DNA from: Salvia splendens
Lineage: Eukaryota; Streptophyta; Magnoliopsida; Lamiales; Lamiaceae
Direction: 5' to 3'
DNA: 64,000 nucleotides
NCBI RefSeq assembly: GCF_004379255.2
Contig: NC_056042.1
Location: 18,461,901-18,525,900 of the forward strand
Shown piece after piece: positions 1 to 10,953 of this stretch. The position numbers and the translations under genes are program-made. How positions within the stretch are numbered: the first letter of the stretch is position 1; every line of letters starts with the position of its first letter. Under the pieces are notes generated by a model. That model worked only from the letters and a program-made list of their open reading frames with translations. It made no database searches and had not been told where the DNA came from.

Positions 1-542
1 TAAAACTCTCATAAAATACGGAATAAATGGTAAAAACAACCAGAGGTCCGAGCTTCGAACAGCGAAGCTCGGCGAAATCAGCAAAGTATGAAAGCGGAAA
101 TTAAATTGTTTCTTCGCCCCACAGAAGGACGGTGTTACAATCCAATCGAAAACGTGAAAAAACTAGATGTGAACCCAAAGTGCGTCACCCTGAATCTCCC
201 CACAAAAAGAACCCAAGTGTGTGAAAAGTGAACTAAGCTACAGGCTGTTAGCGAGGCCTCCAACCGAGAAGATCCCTCCAGCGTGCATGCTTCTCCCTTT
301 TATAGATGCGGACATAACCTTCTAGAGTCTTCGTAGAAATATCTATTCTACCCTTCAACTCTGAGGTTTCCTCCGTCAAGCAATTTTTCGCACATTGTTC
401 ACTTATCCGCCAGTTTCCTCGGGCGTGTGATTACCGCCTTCCCTTCCTGGACCTGGCGGATTCCTTCTACACACCTGGCTTAAAACAAGTGTTAGACCCT
501 GTAAATTCCTTCTACACACCTGGCATGAAATTAGCCTTATCA
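1..542 (-). repeat. Athila 3' LTR, partial
   Basis: Aligns by eye with 12003-12548 of the other LTR, from the TAAAACTC block to the terminal CCTTATCA. The copies differ at a few percent of sites, and 507-524 here repeats a nearby TTCTACACACCTGG block where the other copy has different sequence, so the insertion is not recent. In the element's sense this LTR begins TGATAAGG at 542. Confidence 0.88.
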
Positions 543-1724
543 AACTGCTCACACTTAAACCGTGCTTGTCCTCAAGTATGAAAGACAAGAAAAAAGAAAT
601 AAGATGAATTTCAATGCACGGTTCCCAAGAACGACTCTATAAACAAGACACTAACATAAAAACAGACTCCTAGACCTAGACAACTACAGATTCAGAAAAG
701 AAAAATAACGCACAAAGAACACAAAACACAACAAATAAGCATGCACTAGTTTCAACTTTTAGGCAACGGTCCCCACAAGCTTAAGTTCTCTCTGATTGTC
801 TACAGTCTTCAAATCCTCCCTCTTCCTTCGTCGACCTAAACAGTCCGTCAGTTTGTCAAGAAGCCTATGGATTTCCTAGCGGTTAGGTTCGCTCGATCGC
901 TCATTCCTCACCAGGGATGTTAGGACCAAAACGCTCCAAAGTTAAAGTTACACCACTGATGCGTTGGGTTACGAGAGTTTCTCCTTTCTATCATCTCTTT
1001 TTTATTCTAGGTCAGGTAATTTTTATTCTTTTTTCCCTTTTTTTCCCCTGGACTTCGTCCAGCTTATACCTCCCCCTTTTTTCAATTTTCTCCTCCCCTG
1101 GACTTCGTCCAGCTTATACCTCCTTTTCCTGGACTTCGTCCAGCTTATACCTCCAGAAACCCTTTTTTTTCCGTCAGACTCTTCTCCCTAAGCATCAAGT
1201 GGCTGCCCATTTTTTACATGTTAGCTCAAAGTGTTTAGGCTTATAACTCACTTTTATAGTAGAGCTGCACAGCTAGGTTATCTAAAGCATCCTCTATCGT
1301 CCTCACTTCATCCAAACCGCTTTTGGTTTATTAAGGAAAAGGGCATCAAAGTTGACGTGTATCCTTTCTTCAATTGCTCTTACTAAGGGAATTTTTGCCT
1401 TATTGTATCCACTAGCTCATGTGTACACATAAGTACAGAACAAGCATACTGGCACAGAAAAATAAAAACAGAAAGCAATAAAAGATGAAAAGTAAAAGTT
1501 ACTTGGGTTGGGGGGAATTAATTCGGGGTCTGGCCCCCTTGGGAGCCAGACTTGGGCGGCACGGCCTGTTGGGTCACTTTAGCCTTCTTTCTTGCCAGTG
1601 ATTCCGGCTTCTCTATCCTCTCTTCTGTCTGTCTGGGTACGGTCTTCTTTAAAGTCACGGGTCTAGCAGAAGACATGATGGTCAGAGGCTTGGTGACTTG
1701 TGGCGGCTTCTGGATAGATAAACT
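543..1724 (-). other. Athila 3' noncoding tail
   Basis: No frame of substance. On the minus strand the last bases before the LTR read GAGGACAAGCACGG then TTTAAGTGTGAG, the degraded form of the GAGGACAAGC...GTGGGGG polypurine tail common in plant gypsy elements. The CT-rich part at 1000-1160 holds a 27-bp repeat listed separately. Confidence 0.6.
1047..1154. repeat. Three copies of a 27-bp hairpin repeat
   Basis: Copies start at 1047, 1097 and 1128 and are identical over the CCTGGACTTCGTCCAG...TATACCTCC word. Each contains CTGGAC-TTC-GTCCAG, a 6-bp stem with a 3-base loop. The spacers between them are CT-rich and differ in length (50 and 31 bp periods). Confidence 0.85.
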
Positions 1725-4255
1725 TCATGGACTTGGAGACGTGGTTCCGCCACTGGATCCAGGAAGTGACTTTGGTGCGTCCGAAAATTTCTCGTGCAAC
1801 CACTTCATCATCGTCATTATTAATGCGACACCTTCCGTCATCCTCTCAGTACATCTGGATGATGTCTCCACCAGATCAGAAATGCGCCCCTTGAGGGCCA
1901 CCATTTCCTCCCTAACCTTCCTGACTTCCGTTTTCATTTCGTCGATCTCCGTTCTTACTCTGACAACTTCTTTCCGGACTCCCTCAGCCCCACAATCTCT
2001 TCCATCACCTTTTGAATTTCGGATCTCATTCATCCGACTTCCTTCCTCATCACTTCCACTTCCACGACTGACTCTCTGGCTGCATCCACATCAGCAATTT
2101 CTGTCACCCCCGCCACCTCTTGCTCCTGTTTGATCTGGGCTTCCGACTTACCAACTTCATAAAAACAGACATCCCTCCCGTGCGTGATTAGCAGCCCCTT
2201 GTTGAAGAAGTAATCCATGTTGAAAACCTCTGGGGATAGACACATCTTCACTTCTCGGCAGGACTTGTGGATCTTCATGATCACATTCCGCTGTTGATAA
2301 GCCCCGAGAAGATGGCATGTGTATAGATGCCGGGAAGGGTTGGCAGTTACTTGGTGGCAGGCTTGGGCTAACCAGTAGCCCAAGTGGACACGTACACCCG
2401 TGGCCAAGCACCAGGTAATGTATAAGTCGGGAGTCGTCAATGCGTTGTTAGCTGTGCCCATCAGATTATAGCTAATGAAAGTTTGGGCGAACCTCAGGAT
2501 CCTGTTCTCGATATGGTGGGCCTTCGAAAAACTAGTTTTAAATTGACCCACCCTCGGGTGGGTCAAGAACTCCCATGTGCTCTGCGCTTTGAAACCTGGC
2601 GTGAACTTTGGTGGGCCGACCATTCTCTCGTTCCATAATCCTTCGTCATCTTCTGTACGCGTCAGCAGACCCATCCGTAAGGTCCACTCACGGATGCTCA
2701 TCACATGTTCTTCGGTGAAGAGCCGGAAGTTAATTGAATCAACATCCAAGTCGGTGGTAGATTTAAACTGAAAAGTCGAGAAAAATTCCCGGGCCAAGTC
2801 TATCGGAACCTCAAGGGTGCTATGCTTTAGCAACCAGTCAAAGCCGATTGCCTCTATATACCCCTCGAAATTCATCGTTGCTAGAGATCTCCTTTAGTTC
2901 CGCCGAGTCATACATCTTCCCGGACTTAGCAACCTTTCCTAAACCACTCTTCTCCGTGTATATTGCTGTGCGTTTTGGGTCCGCGAACTTCCTCATCTCG
3001 TTCAGCAGCTCTTTAGTAATCCAGATTTCTTACGGCTCAAAGTTGAGCTCCACCTCTTGTTCTTCTTCAAAGTCACTGGACCCATCAGGGCTTCCGGACT
3101 CAGCAGCGTACGGTACCTTAGCAGGTGGAGGGAGAGAGGGTTCAACGGACTTCCCTTTTGCTTTCTTGGTCGAGGAAGGAGCAATCTGTTTTCCTTTCCT
3201 CTTCCTCTCGACCGCGTGTCGACGCTCCTCCTTGTCGCTCTCCCCATCAGTAGGTCTAGGAGAGTTTACCTGGTCAGGAGCTGCAGGCTGTAGATCCAGC
3301 GACCCTGCTTCTGTCTGCGGGACGTGTTCCTCTATTTCATCACGTAAACCTCGATGAGCTTGCCTCCTTGCTTCCCGTGCATTAACTGGTGAATCGGTCC
3401 CAACGGGGACATCAGTCAGATCTACCATCAAAGTCATCCCGTCGCCGCCGGGTTCTTGTTCAGCATCAGCAACGAGGGCTTCTCCCTTGTCAGACATAAA
3501 AGGGGTCGCCCCCTTGAGATAAACAGGGGACTCTACCCCAACCAACTCTTGTTCAACGTGGGCTTCAATACCCACGGACTTCTCAGGGGTTTCCCCCTCT
3601 TTGACATCTTCCTCAACAGTTAGGGCTTCGGCGCCCTCAACCACTTTTGGGGTTTCCCCGCTAATTTTCTATCAGAATTTAGGGCATCGTCGCCCTCTGG
3701 AACATCACTTCCAACAACTGGGGTTTCCTTCCTCCAAATTTTTCCAAAACAGGGGATTCCCTCTCTGTACGACTATCAGCAACAACAGAAAGATCCACCC
3801 ACAGATTCTGGTAGGGTTTCTTTCTCCACAAAATCCACGGCGGCAAACACAGGGTTCACCCCCTCAAAAACTCCAACTACTTCATCATTTAAAACAGGGG
3901 ATTCCCTCTCAGTGACAGAATCTAACCTGGGTTCACTTACAGCCAATAATCCCAGCCCTACCGCCAGATCTGCTTCTTCTTCGTGCTTTTCTGCGGCGGC
4001 TGTCTCCGGGACAGCAGTGTCAGGTTCTGCGACGGCTTCCGGTTGGGATGTTGAAACCCTCAAAGTTTTCGGTGGGGGTGGTACGACAGATGTTGAAACG
4101 GCCGGTACAGATTTCCCCATCACAGCCGCGAACATAGCAAATGCCTCCATCGCCTTTTCTGGCCCCCCAAATTTTTGTAGGAGGTCAGCTATGAACGCCA
4201 CCATATTAGAATCGGCGGGTCCTGAAGTACTTCCGGCACCCTGTTTGTTGTCCAT
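1725..4255 (-). pseudogene. Athila additional ORF (ORF1/env-position protein), broken
   Basis: Four consecutive minus-strand frames (4255-3776, 3644-3030, 2875-2030, 2033-1725) look like one protein of roughly 800 residues split by frameshifts. The N-terminal half is acidic, Ala/Glu-rich and low complexity with a basic nuclear-signal-like KRKGKQIAPSSTKKAKGK. The middle (2875-2030) has the ATHILA ORF-1 retrotransposon domain style: EGYIEAIGFDWLLKH, then WCLATGVRVHLGYWLAQ and a TCHLLGAY block. The last part is a heptad-rich coiled coil. I see no signal peptide or membrane segment, so an envelope role is not supported by sequence; only the position after integrase is env-like. Confidence 0.7.
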
Positions 4256-4848
4256 AAAGAATTCTGCAAAATTTTCACAGAAACTCGGACGGAATTTTTT
4301 CGATTAGGGTTAGAGAAAGAAAACCTAAAGAGAAATTTTGAGGATTTTCGAATGTAGAGAGAGAGTGAGTAATGAAAAATAAAAAGCAGCACACGGTTAT
4401 TAGCTGATGGGTATGGACGAGGACGGTTTTGCAGGCATGATGCTAGCGACCGTACGTCTCCTCATAAAGGTGCCCCTTTAGTTTTTTGAAATCCGAACCA
4501 GTGCCAATTCCCTCTAATGTTTTGCTCCTCAACTCCCTGTCCCAGTAGATACTCTCTGCAGAACTACACATGAAAAAAAAAGAATCAAACTTAAAAAAAT
4601 GAAACACCAGACCCCCCAGGTCTAGGATATGACAATATCAAAAACATTCCCAAGGAGTCTAGTATTTCGAAAATATTTTTGGAAGATTATTTTTTTTCTG
4701 ATTTGTTTGGGTTTTCTTGATTTAAGGAAAACAATTAAATATTTACGAATTGTGTTCAAGTGTTCTCACGATTCCTAGGTCAGGTCATGGTAAAACTTCT
4801 TGGATACTGGACCTAGGAAACCTTAAGAACACTCACTTCCTAGACCGA
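4256..4848 (-). other. Noncoding spacer between integrase and extra ORF
   Basis: AT-rich stretch with no sustained frame. In the element's sense it lies directly before the ATG at 4255 and may hold a subgenomic leader or splice acceptor for the extra ORF; the CT-rich minus-strand run near 4310-4380 would fit, but nothing decisive is visible. Confidence 0.4.
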
Positions 4849-6640
4849 TCAGGCGATATCAGGGAGTGCGCATAGTGGCATTTCATCCACTACACACAGC
4901 TCCGAGTTATCTCTAAATACCTTCACACGATGACCGTTGACAAGAAAAGGAGTTGAGTTTGAAGCACTTCCCTGGATCACTACTGCTCCATTTGCACGAA
5001 GACTGACAATAGTGTATGGTCCAGTCCATTTGGACTTTAGCTTACCGGGATTGGAACAGGAGAACTTTCTGCCCAACTTGTAGTTCCTTGGTCCGGAGAT
5101 TCTTATCATGCCAAAGCTTGGTCTTTTCTTTGTACCACATCGCTGATTCGTAAGACTCAAGCCTCAATTCTTCCAACTCCTGGAGCTGCAGTTTCCTCTC
5201 TCCCTCACAGGCTTGAGGATTCATATTAATCTCCTTGACTGCCCAGTACGCCCTATGCTCAATTCCCACCGGCAAGTGACACATCTTGCCGAATACTAAC
5301 CTGTAAGGAGACATTCCAATGGGCGTTTTATATGCTGTTCTGTATGCCCATAGTGCGTCATCAAGTCTCTTACTCCAGTCCATCCTTGACGGATTAACCG
5401 TCTTTTCCAGAATCGCTTTGATTTCCCTGTTTGATATTTCAGCTTGCCCATTTGATTGAGGATGATATGGTGTGGAAAGGCGATGGTGAACTCCGTACTT
5501 TCTCATTAGAGCTTCAATAGTCCGGTTACGGAAATGCGTCCCATTATCAGATATTATAGCTTTGGGCACTCCGTACCTGTTAAAGATGTTAGCTCTATGA
5601 AATTTCGCTATCTCTTTGGCTTCACACGATGTGGTCGCCTTGGCCTCTATCCACTTTGAAACATAATCAACTGCCACAAGTATGTATGCGTTCTTGTATG
5701 AAGACGGAAATGGACCCATGAAATCCATTCCCCAGACATCGAAGATCTCACACACAATCACTGGAACTTGTGGCATTTCGTCCCTCCTAGAGATTCCCTC
5801 TGTCTGTTGACACCTCTCACAGTTCTGACAAAACTCGAAAGCATCCTTATGCAATGTTGGCCAGTAAAAACCACTATCTAACACCTTCCTTGCAGTCTTC
5901 CTAGGTCCAAAGTGACCTCCACAAGCTAGGGCATGGCAATGGTTCAGCACATCCCTTTGTTCCCATTCTGGTATGCATCTTCTAATCACTTGGTCAGCTC
6001 CCATTTTCCACAAATACGGGTCGTCCCAGAAATAATACTTGGCCTCGCTTTTGAGCTTCATCCTCTGGGCCCGGGAAATTTCCTGCGAACTGGGCACCTC
6101 TCCAGTGACCAAGTAGTTTGCCAAGTCTGCGAACCATGGCTCATCGTTTAGACGACATTTCTCAGAATCTCCTGGATCTGTTAACGCCATGATCTTTTCC
6201 CAATTGACGGGTCTAGGAAGTTCTCCTAAATAGTACAGATGTTCCTCGGGGAATGCATCTGGAATTGCTTCCTCGGTCTCCCCTTGAAAAATACGACTCA
6301 AGTGGTCAGCCACCTTGTTCTCAGTTCCTTTCTTATCCTTGACCTCCCAATCAAATTCTTGTAAAAGTAACACCCAACGGATTAATCTTGGTTTGGACTC
6401 CTTCTTCGCCAGCAGGTACTTAATAGCCGCGTGGTCTGTGAAAACGATCACCTTCGACCCCAGCAAGTACGGGCGAAACTTCTCGAATGAGTATACAACA
6501 GCCAGCATCTCCTTTTCAGTGGTGTCATAATTCTTCTGAGCTTGATTCAGTGTCTTGGATGCATAAAAAATCATGTAGCTTTTCCCATCAACTCTTTGAC
6601 CTAGCACCGCTCCCACGGCGTAGTTGCTTGCGTCGCACAT
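4849..6640 (-). pseudogene. Athila RNase H and integrase, frameshifted at C-term
   Basis: A 532-residue frame contains RNase H ([13 protein letters not shown] start, [17 protein letters not shown]), the HHCC integrase zinc finger ([14 protein letters not shown], then CQNCERCQ) and the D-D-E catalytic core with D in [10 protein letters not shown] in ISDNGTHF and E in [12 protein letters not shown]. Near 5045-5100 the frame shifts and the last 80 residues, the DNA-binding C-terminal domain ([13 protein letters not shown]), continue in 5160-4849. Otherwise this is a well preserved integrase. Confidence 0.85.
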
Positions 6641-6702
6641 GATCTCAAAGGGTAGATTCTAGTCGGGCGCTCTAATAATGGGAGCAGAAACTAACCTATC
6701 CT

Positions 6703-8077
6703 TCAACAACTGAAAAGCTTTTTTGCACTCCTCATCGAAACAAACTCCACATCGTTATGCAATAAGTGAGTGAGTGGTTGAGCAGTTCTCGCAAAATCCT
6801 TTATAAACCTCCTATAAAATCCTGCATGCCCTAGAAATCCTCTCACCTCTTTTTGATTCGTCGGGTAAGGCAATTTTGAGATAACATCGATTTTTTCTTG
6901 ATCTACTTGTATGCCTCTTTCCGATACCACATGCCCTAGACAATTCCCTCGGGGACCATAAAGTGGTATTTCTCGAAATTCAAAACCAAGTGCTTCTCCT
7001 GACACCTCCTCAGCACTACATCCAGACTTGCCAAACACGAGTCAAATAAATTACCGTACACAGTGAAGTCATCCATAAAAATCTCGATGCAATCCTCCAG
7101 GAGATCCGAGAAGATACTCATCATACACCGCTGAAAGGTGCCTGGCGCATTGCACAGACCAAACGGCATCCGTCTATAAGCATACGTTCCAAAGGGACAC
7201 ATGAAAGTTGTCTTCTCCTGGTCCTCGGGATCCACATAGATTTGAAAATACCCACTATATCCATCCAGGAAGCAGAAATATTGCTTGCCCTCCAACCTCT
7301 CCAACATCTGGTCAATGAAAGGTAACGGGAAGTGATCCTTCTTAGTAGCCTCGTTCAGCTTCCGGTAGTCAATACACATCCTCCACCCAGTAACAAGTCG
7401 AGTGGGGACCAACTCATTTTTATCATCCTTAACCACCTGTATTCCTGACTTCTTTGGTACCATATGTACTGGACTAACCCATTCACTGTCTGGTATGGAA
7501 TATATGATTCCTAGGGATAGCAGCTTTAATACTTCCTTCAACACTCTTCCCTCATGTTCGGATTCAAATTGCGTTGCGGGTCCCTGCAGGCTTTTGCTCC
7601 TTCTTTTAGACGAATGTGATGCATGCACATATCAGGACTAATTCCAACCAAGTCAGAGAGTGTCCACCCAATAGCCTTCTTGTGTCTCCGGATCACATTC
7701 AGCAATTTCTCTTCTTGTCCCTCGGTCAAGCTGCTGTTAATAATTACCGGGAAATTTTCATTCTCCTCCAGATACGCATATTTGAGCCCAGGTGGAAGCG
7801 TTTTCAATTTTTTCTTGGGGACATCTTTTTCCTGGGGCAAGGGATTTTTCTCTGTCGACTCTGTTGCGATTCCCTTCTTAGACTCAGTAGAACTGTCCAT
7901 GCTCGCCACATAAGGTGCCTTCCTTAATCTAGCTAGCTTCGGGTTCGCACAGAATTCCAGAATCACTTCAGCTAGCTCATCATCTGATAACTCGCTCGTG
8001 TTCATTGCTTGACACCAACTAGCTACTTCTCTATCAATGGCATGACTCATCTCGGAATTCTCGATCTGTTCCCGCAT
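6703..8077 (-). pseudogene. Athila reverse transcriptase, frameshifted
   Basis: Three overlapping frames cover one RT. 8077-7538 holds the connection region; 7628-6936 the RT core with MCIDYRKLN, FPLPFIDQML, MPFGLCNAP and the catalytic FMDD box; 7038-6703 the thumb (VRGFLGHAGFYRRFI). Two frameshifts, near 7560-7630 and near 6960-7040, divide it. FMDD instead of YMDD/YVDD is usual for Athila. The frame then breaks again before RNase H. Confidence 0.85.
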
Positions 8078-8080
8078 TAA

Positions 8081-8692
8081 TTATGTCTCAAGGTATTCCT
8101 GGACCAAGGGGTTAATAACATCTATAGCATGCAAATTTTTGACGTCAAGAGGTTTTTTCATTGCCTCATCTATGCTGAATGTATATTTCTCCCCATTATA
8201 ATCAAGGCAGATGGTACCATCAAAAACATCAATGATAGTCTTGGCGGTACGCAGGAAGGGTCTCCCTAAAAGTACTCCGCCAGACTCTGCAGATTCATTA
8301 TCACTCATTCTAATCACATGGAAATCAGCTGGGTACAAGAAGTCATGTACCTTTACTATTACATTCTCAAGCACTCCTTCAGGACAAATGCATGACCTGT
8401 CTGCCAATTGGATCACAACTTTCGTGTCCACCATGCCTACCCCTACTAACTTCTTGTATATAGACAGTGGTAACACATTTATGGATGCACCTAAATCGCA
8501 CATAGCATGCTCGATTTTTACATCACCAATAGAGATGTGTAAGGTAAACATACCTGGATCATTGCATTTCGATGGCATCCTCCGCTTTTGAATCACTGCA
8601 GAGACGTTCTCGCCTATCAAAATTTTCCCACTGGGTCTAGCCTTCCCAGCTATAAATTCCTTGATGAACTTGCTAAACACCGGCAATTTCAA
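8081..8692 (-). pseudogene. Athila protease region
   Basis: About 203 residues including the aspartic protease core, active site DLGAS followed by INVLPLSIYKKL, and the conserved GVLLGRPFLRTAKTIIDV block. It would cleave the gag-pol precursor. It is separated from gag by stops and a frame change in 8693-9060, where degenerate gag-protease linker is readable, and it ends in a stop just before the RT frame. Treated as a broken piece of one polyprotein. Confidence 0.8.
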
Positions 8693-9060
8693 GGCCTATA
8701 AAAATGGTAGATTAATCTCCAATATCCCGAAAATATCCATGAAGTCCACCGGTTCTTCCTTCTTCTTTTTGGCTTCCCCCCGGCTTGGGAAAGGCTTCAG
8801 TCACTTCCCTGCTCCTGTAGAGCTTTCAGCTAAGAATTCTCCAGTTTCCTCCCTTACTGCCTCATTCTCCAACTCCGGCTCTGGATCGAGGAAAAAAGGC
8901 TCAGCTGACCTTGGCAAGGGTTTCTCCAAATCCCCTGTCTTAAGGTCATCCTTGACCCAAGAAGTTCCTCCCTCCAAGTTCCTAGGCCTAGGAATTGTAT
9001 CCTCGTTCTTGCTTCCTTGGGGCTTGTCGCTTCTTTTGTTCTTACCTCTGGCCCATCATA

Positions 9061-10851
9061 TCATTTCCCGAATCTCAAGGTAATCTGACTTATATTCGCT
9101 CTATCTGGTGGCCATACGGAGGTGGGAATCTTCCCTTCATTTCCCCTCATATCACTCAAAGAAGTGGCTATCTGGGATAACTGCTTGGCCAGCATATCCA
9201 TTGCTGTCTTTTGCTCCTGTTGAGCATCTTGAAGCTTGTGCACTACGTCACTGTTCGATTGCAGGTTGTTTTGCATATGCTGCTGAGAACTGATGAGATC
9301 GTGCACTATATCATCGATACTCTTTGGTGATTTCGATGGCTGACTTGGCCCTGGGCCTATGCTCAGAGTCGGTCCACTCACTTGACCCTGACGAGCGTTT
9401 CCTTGACCTCCTGAAGAGTTGTTGTATTGATTTCCTTGACCCTGGTAATTGTTCTGAAAATTCTTTTGGTGCGGTGGTACATAAGAGTTCCCTTGACTGT
9501 TCTGATTTCTGTTTCCCCAGCTCGAGTGGTCTCCTTGGTTCCGATTGATCCAGCTGCCCTGCCCCTCTGGATTCCTTCCTGACCAGTTACCTTGTCTTTC
9601 GGGCTGAGGTGCAAATTGCTGACTTTGTTGTGGTGCCGGCGGATTTTGTTCATTGTCAGTCCATCTGAAATTTGGATGGTTTCTCGAGGGCGCATCTCTC
9701 AGTCTCCCAGGATTCCAGCTCCCATCGGGATTCCAACTTCCCATTGCATTGACCTGGGCCTGATAATCTCCTTCCTGGGTCCCGTAATATTGTTGAATTT
9801 GATTATCTCCTGGACCAGGAGATTTCTCCTTCCCTTGTGAAGCCAGTGGAATCGTCTTTTCAATCGCGTTCAAAAGAGCTTTCTCGAGCCTATCAATTCT
9901 TCCTTCTACTTTGTCATCTTCTTGCTCTCTTACAGCATGCATCGATCCTCTCCTCACTGCATTCCTAGGGTTATCGTATGCTTTTTTAGCGTCGATCAAC
10001 TTCCCCAGGATTTCTCTTGCCTCACTTCCTCTTTTTCTTGTGAAATTCCCTCCACTCGAGGAATTCATTAAGTCCTTTGACTCAGGAGTTGCCCCTTCGT
10101 AAAACAGAGAGTAGGTCTCTGCCTCTATCATTCGGTGGTTCGGGCATGCATCCAACAACCCCTTGAATCTCGACCAATACTGACTCAGCGATTCATCGTA
10201 ATCCTGCTTACACTCTAGTATTTCTTTTTTCACTGCATTCGTCTTGTTGGATGGAAAGAAATAATCTAAGAATTCCAACTTGAAGTCCCTCCATGTGCGG
10301 ATAGAATCTGGGGGCAACCTCAATAACCACGTATTAGCTTCCCCCTTCAAGGTAAATGGAATTGCACGTAGAAGATAATCCTCCTCTGTTGCATCATTCG
10401 GCCTCTTCTGAATACCACACAACTTACTGAATTCATTTAGGAACTCATACGGACACTCATTCCTACACCCAGAGAACGTTGGCAAGATGCCGAGTACGTT
10501 TGTCTTAGTCCTCTGGCGTGGATTCATCACTATTGCTTGAGCTGGTTCTCCATCTAAATGGGCAGTGAGCGAACCGATCTCTGGATCTGGATCTACTACT
10601 TGCGCCATGACTACTTCCTCTGCTTCCCCTGTTTCTGACTCTGTTTCTGATTCGGGTGGTGACTCTAGATCTTCGCGTCCTGACGACGTCCAAGATTCGT
10701 CGCTAGTAAATTCACTCGGAAACGGATCTCCCGTGGTGAACCCTGATCTGGTGGTCACAATAGAGACTGTATCCTTAACCCGCCAGTTAAACTGGCCGTG
10801 CTTCCACCCAGATGAGTTGCTCCAGTAGGTAGATCTTGAGCCTCTGCTCAT
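9061..10851 (-). CDS. gag: Athila gag polyprotein
   Basis: A 596-residue open frame starting at an ATG 103 bp from the LTR. Residues about 110-280 carry the retrotransposon gag domain (GxANTWLLRLPPDSIRTW block, followed by a YWSRFKGLL block), which builds the particle in the cytoplasm. The C-terminal third is Gln/Asn/Gly-rich low complexity, and a predicted coiled segment with 'SQIATSLSDMRGNEGK' follows. No CCHC zinc knuckle is evident. The frame ends in TGA where Athila gag normally continues to protease, so the stop probably is a mutation. The best preserved gene of this element. Confidence 0.8.
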   Translation of the reverse strand: MSRGSRSTYWSNSSGWKHGQFNWRVKDTVSIVTTRSGFTTGDPFPSEFTSDESWTSSGREDLESPPESETESETGEAEEVVMAQVVDPDPEIGSLTAHLDGEPAQAIVMNPRQRTKTNVLGILPTFSGCRNECPYEFLNEFSKLCGIQKRPNDATEEDYLLRAIPFTLKGEANTWLLRLPPDSIRTWRDFKLEFLDYFFPSNKTNAVKKEILECKQDYDESLSQYWSRFKGLLDACPNHRMIEAETYSLFYEGATPESKDLMNSSSGGNFTRKRGSEAREILGKLIDAKKAYDNPRNAVRRGSMHAVREQEDDKVEGRIDRLEKALLNAIEKTIPLASQGKEKSPGPGDNQIQQYYGTQEGDYQAQVNAMGSWNPDGSWNPGRLRDAPSRNHPNFRWTDNEQNPPAPQQSQQFAPQPERQGNWSGRNPEGQGSWINRNQGDHSSWGNRNQNSQGNSYVPPHQKNFQNNYQGQGNQYNNSSGGQGNARQGQVSGPTLSIGPGPSQPSKSPKSIDDIVHDLISSQQHMQNNLQSNSDVVHKLQDAQQEQKTAMDMLAKQLSQIATSLSDMRGNEGKIPTSVWPPDRANISQITLRFGK

Positions 10852-10932
10852 AAACTACAAATTAAAGAGAGAGAAAATAAATCAAAACTATTTACACCAC
10901 AGGCTCGAACACTAACACAAAGCACGCCATCC

Positions 10933-10951
10933 ATCCCCGGCAACGGCGCCA
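10933..10951 (-). other. Primer-binding site, tRNA-Asp type
   Basis: Minus strand reads TGGCGCCGTTGCCGGGGAT, the complement of the 3' end of plant tRNA-Asp including CCA. It lies two bases inside the 5' LTR. Athila-group elements are known for this primer. Confidence 0.85.
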
Positions 10952-10953
10952 TT

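Noticed and set aside
1552..2133. 193-codon plus-strand frame
   Set aside because: Opposite to the Athila coiled-coil and ORF-1 frames; leucine/serine-rich shadow composition.
10933..10951. tRNA-Asp gene fragment
   Set aside because: Only the 3' end is matched and it lies exactly at an LTR border, so it is a primer site.
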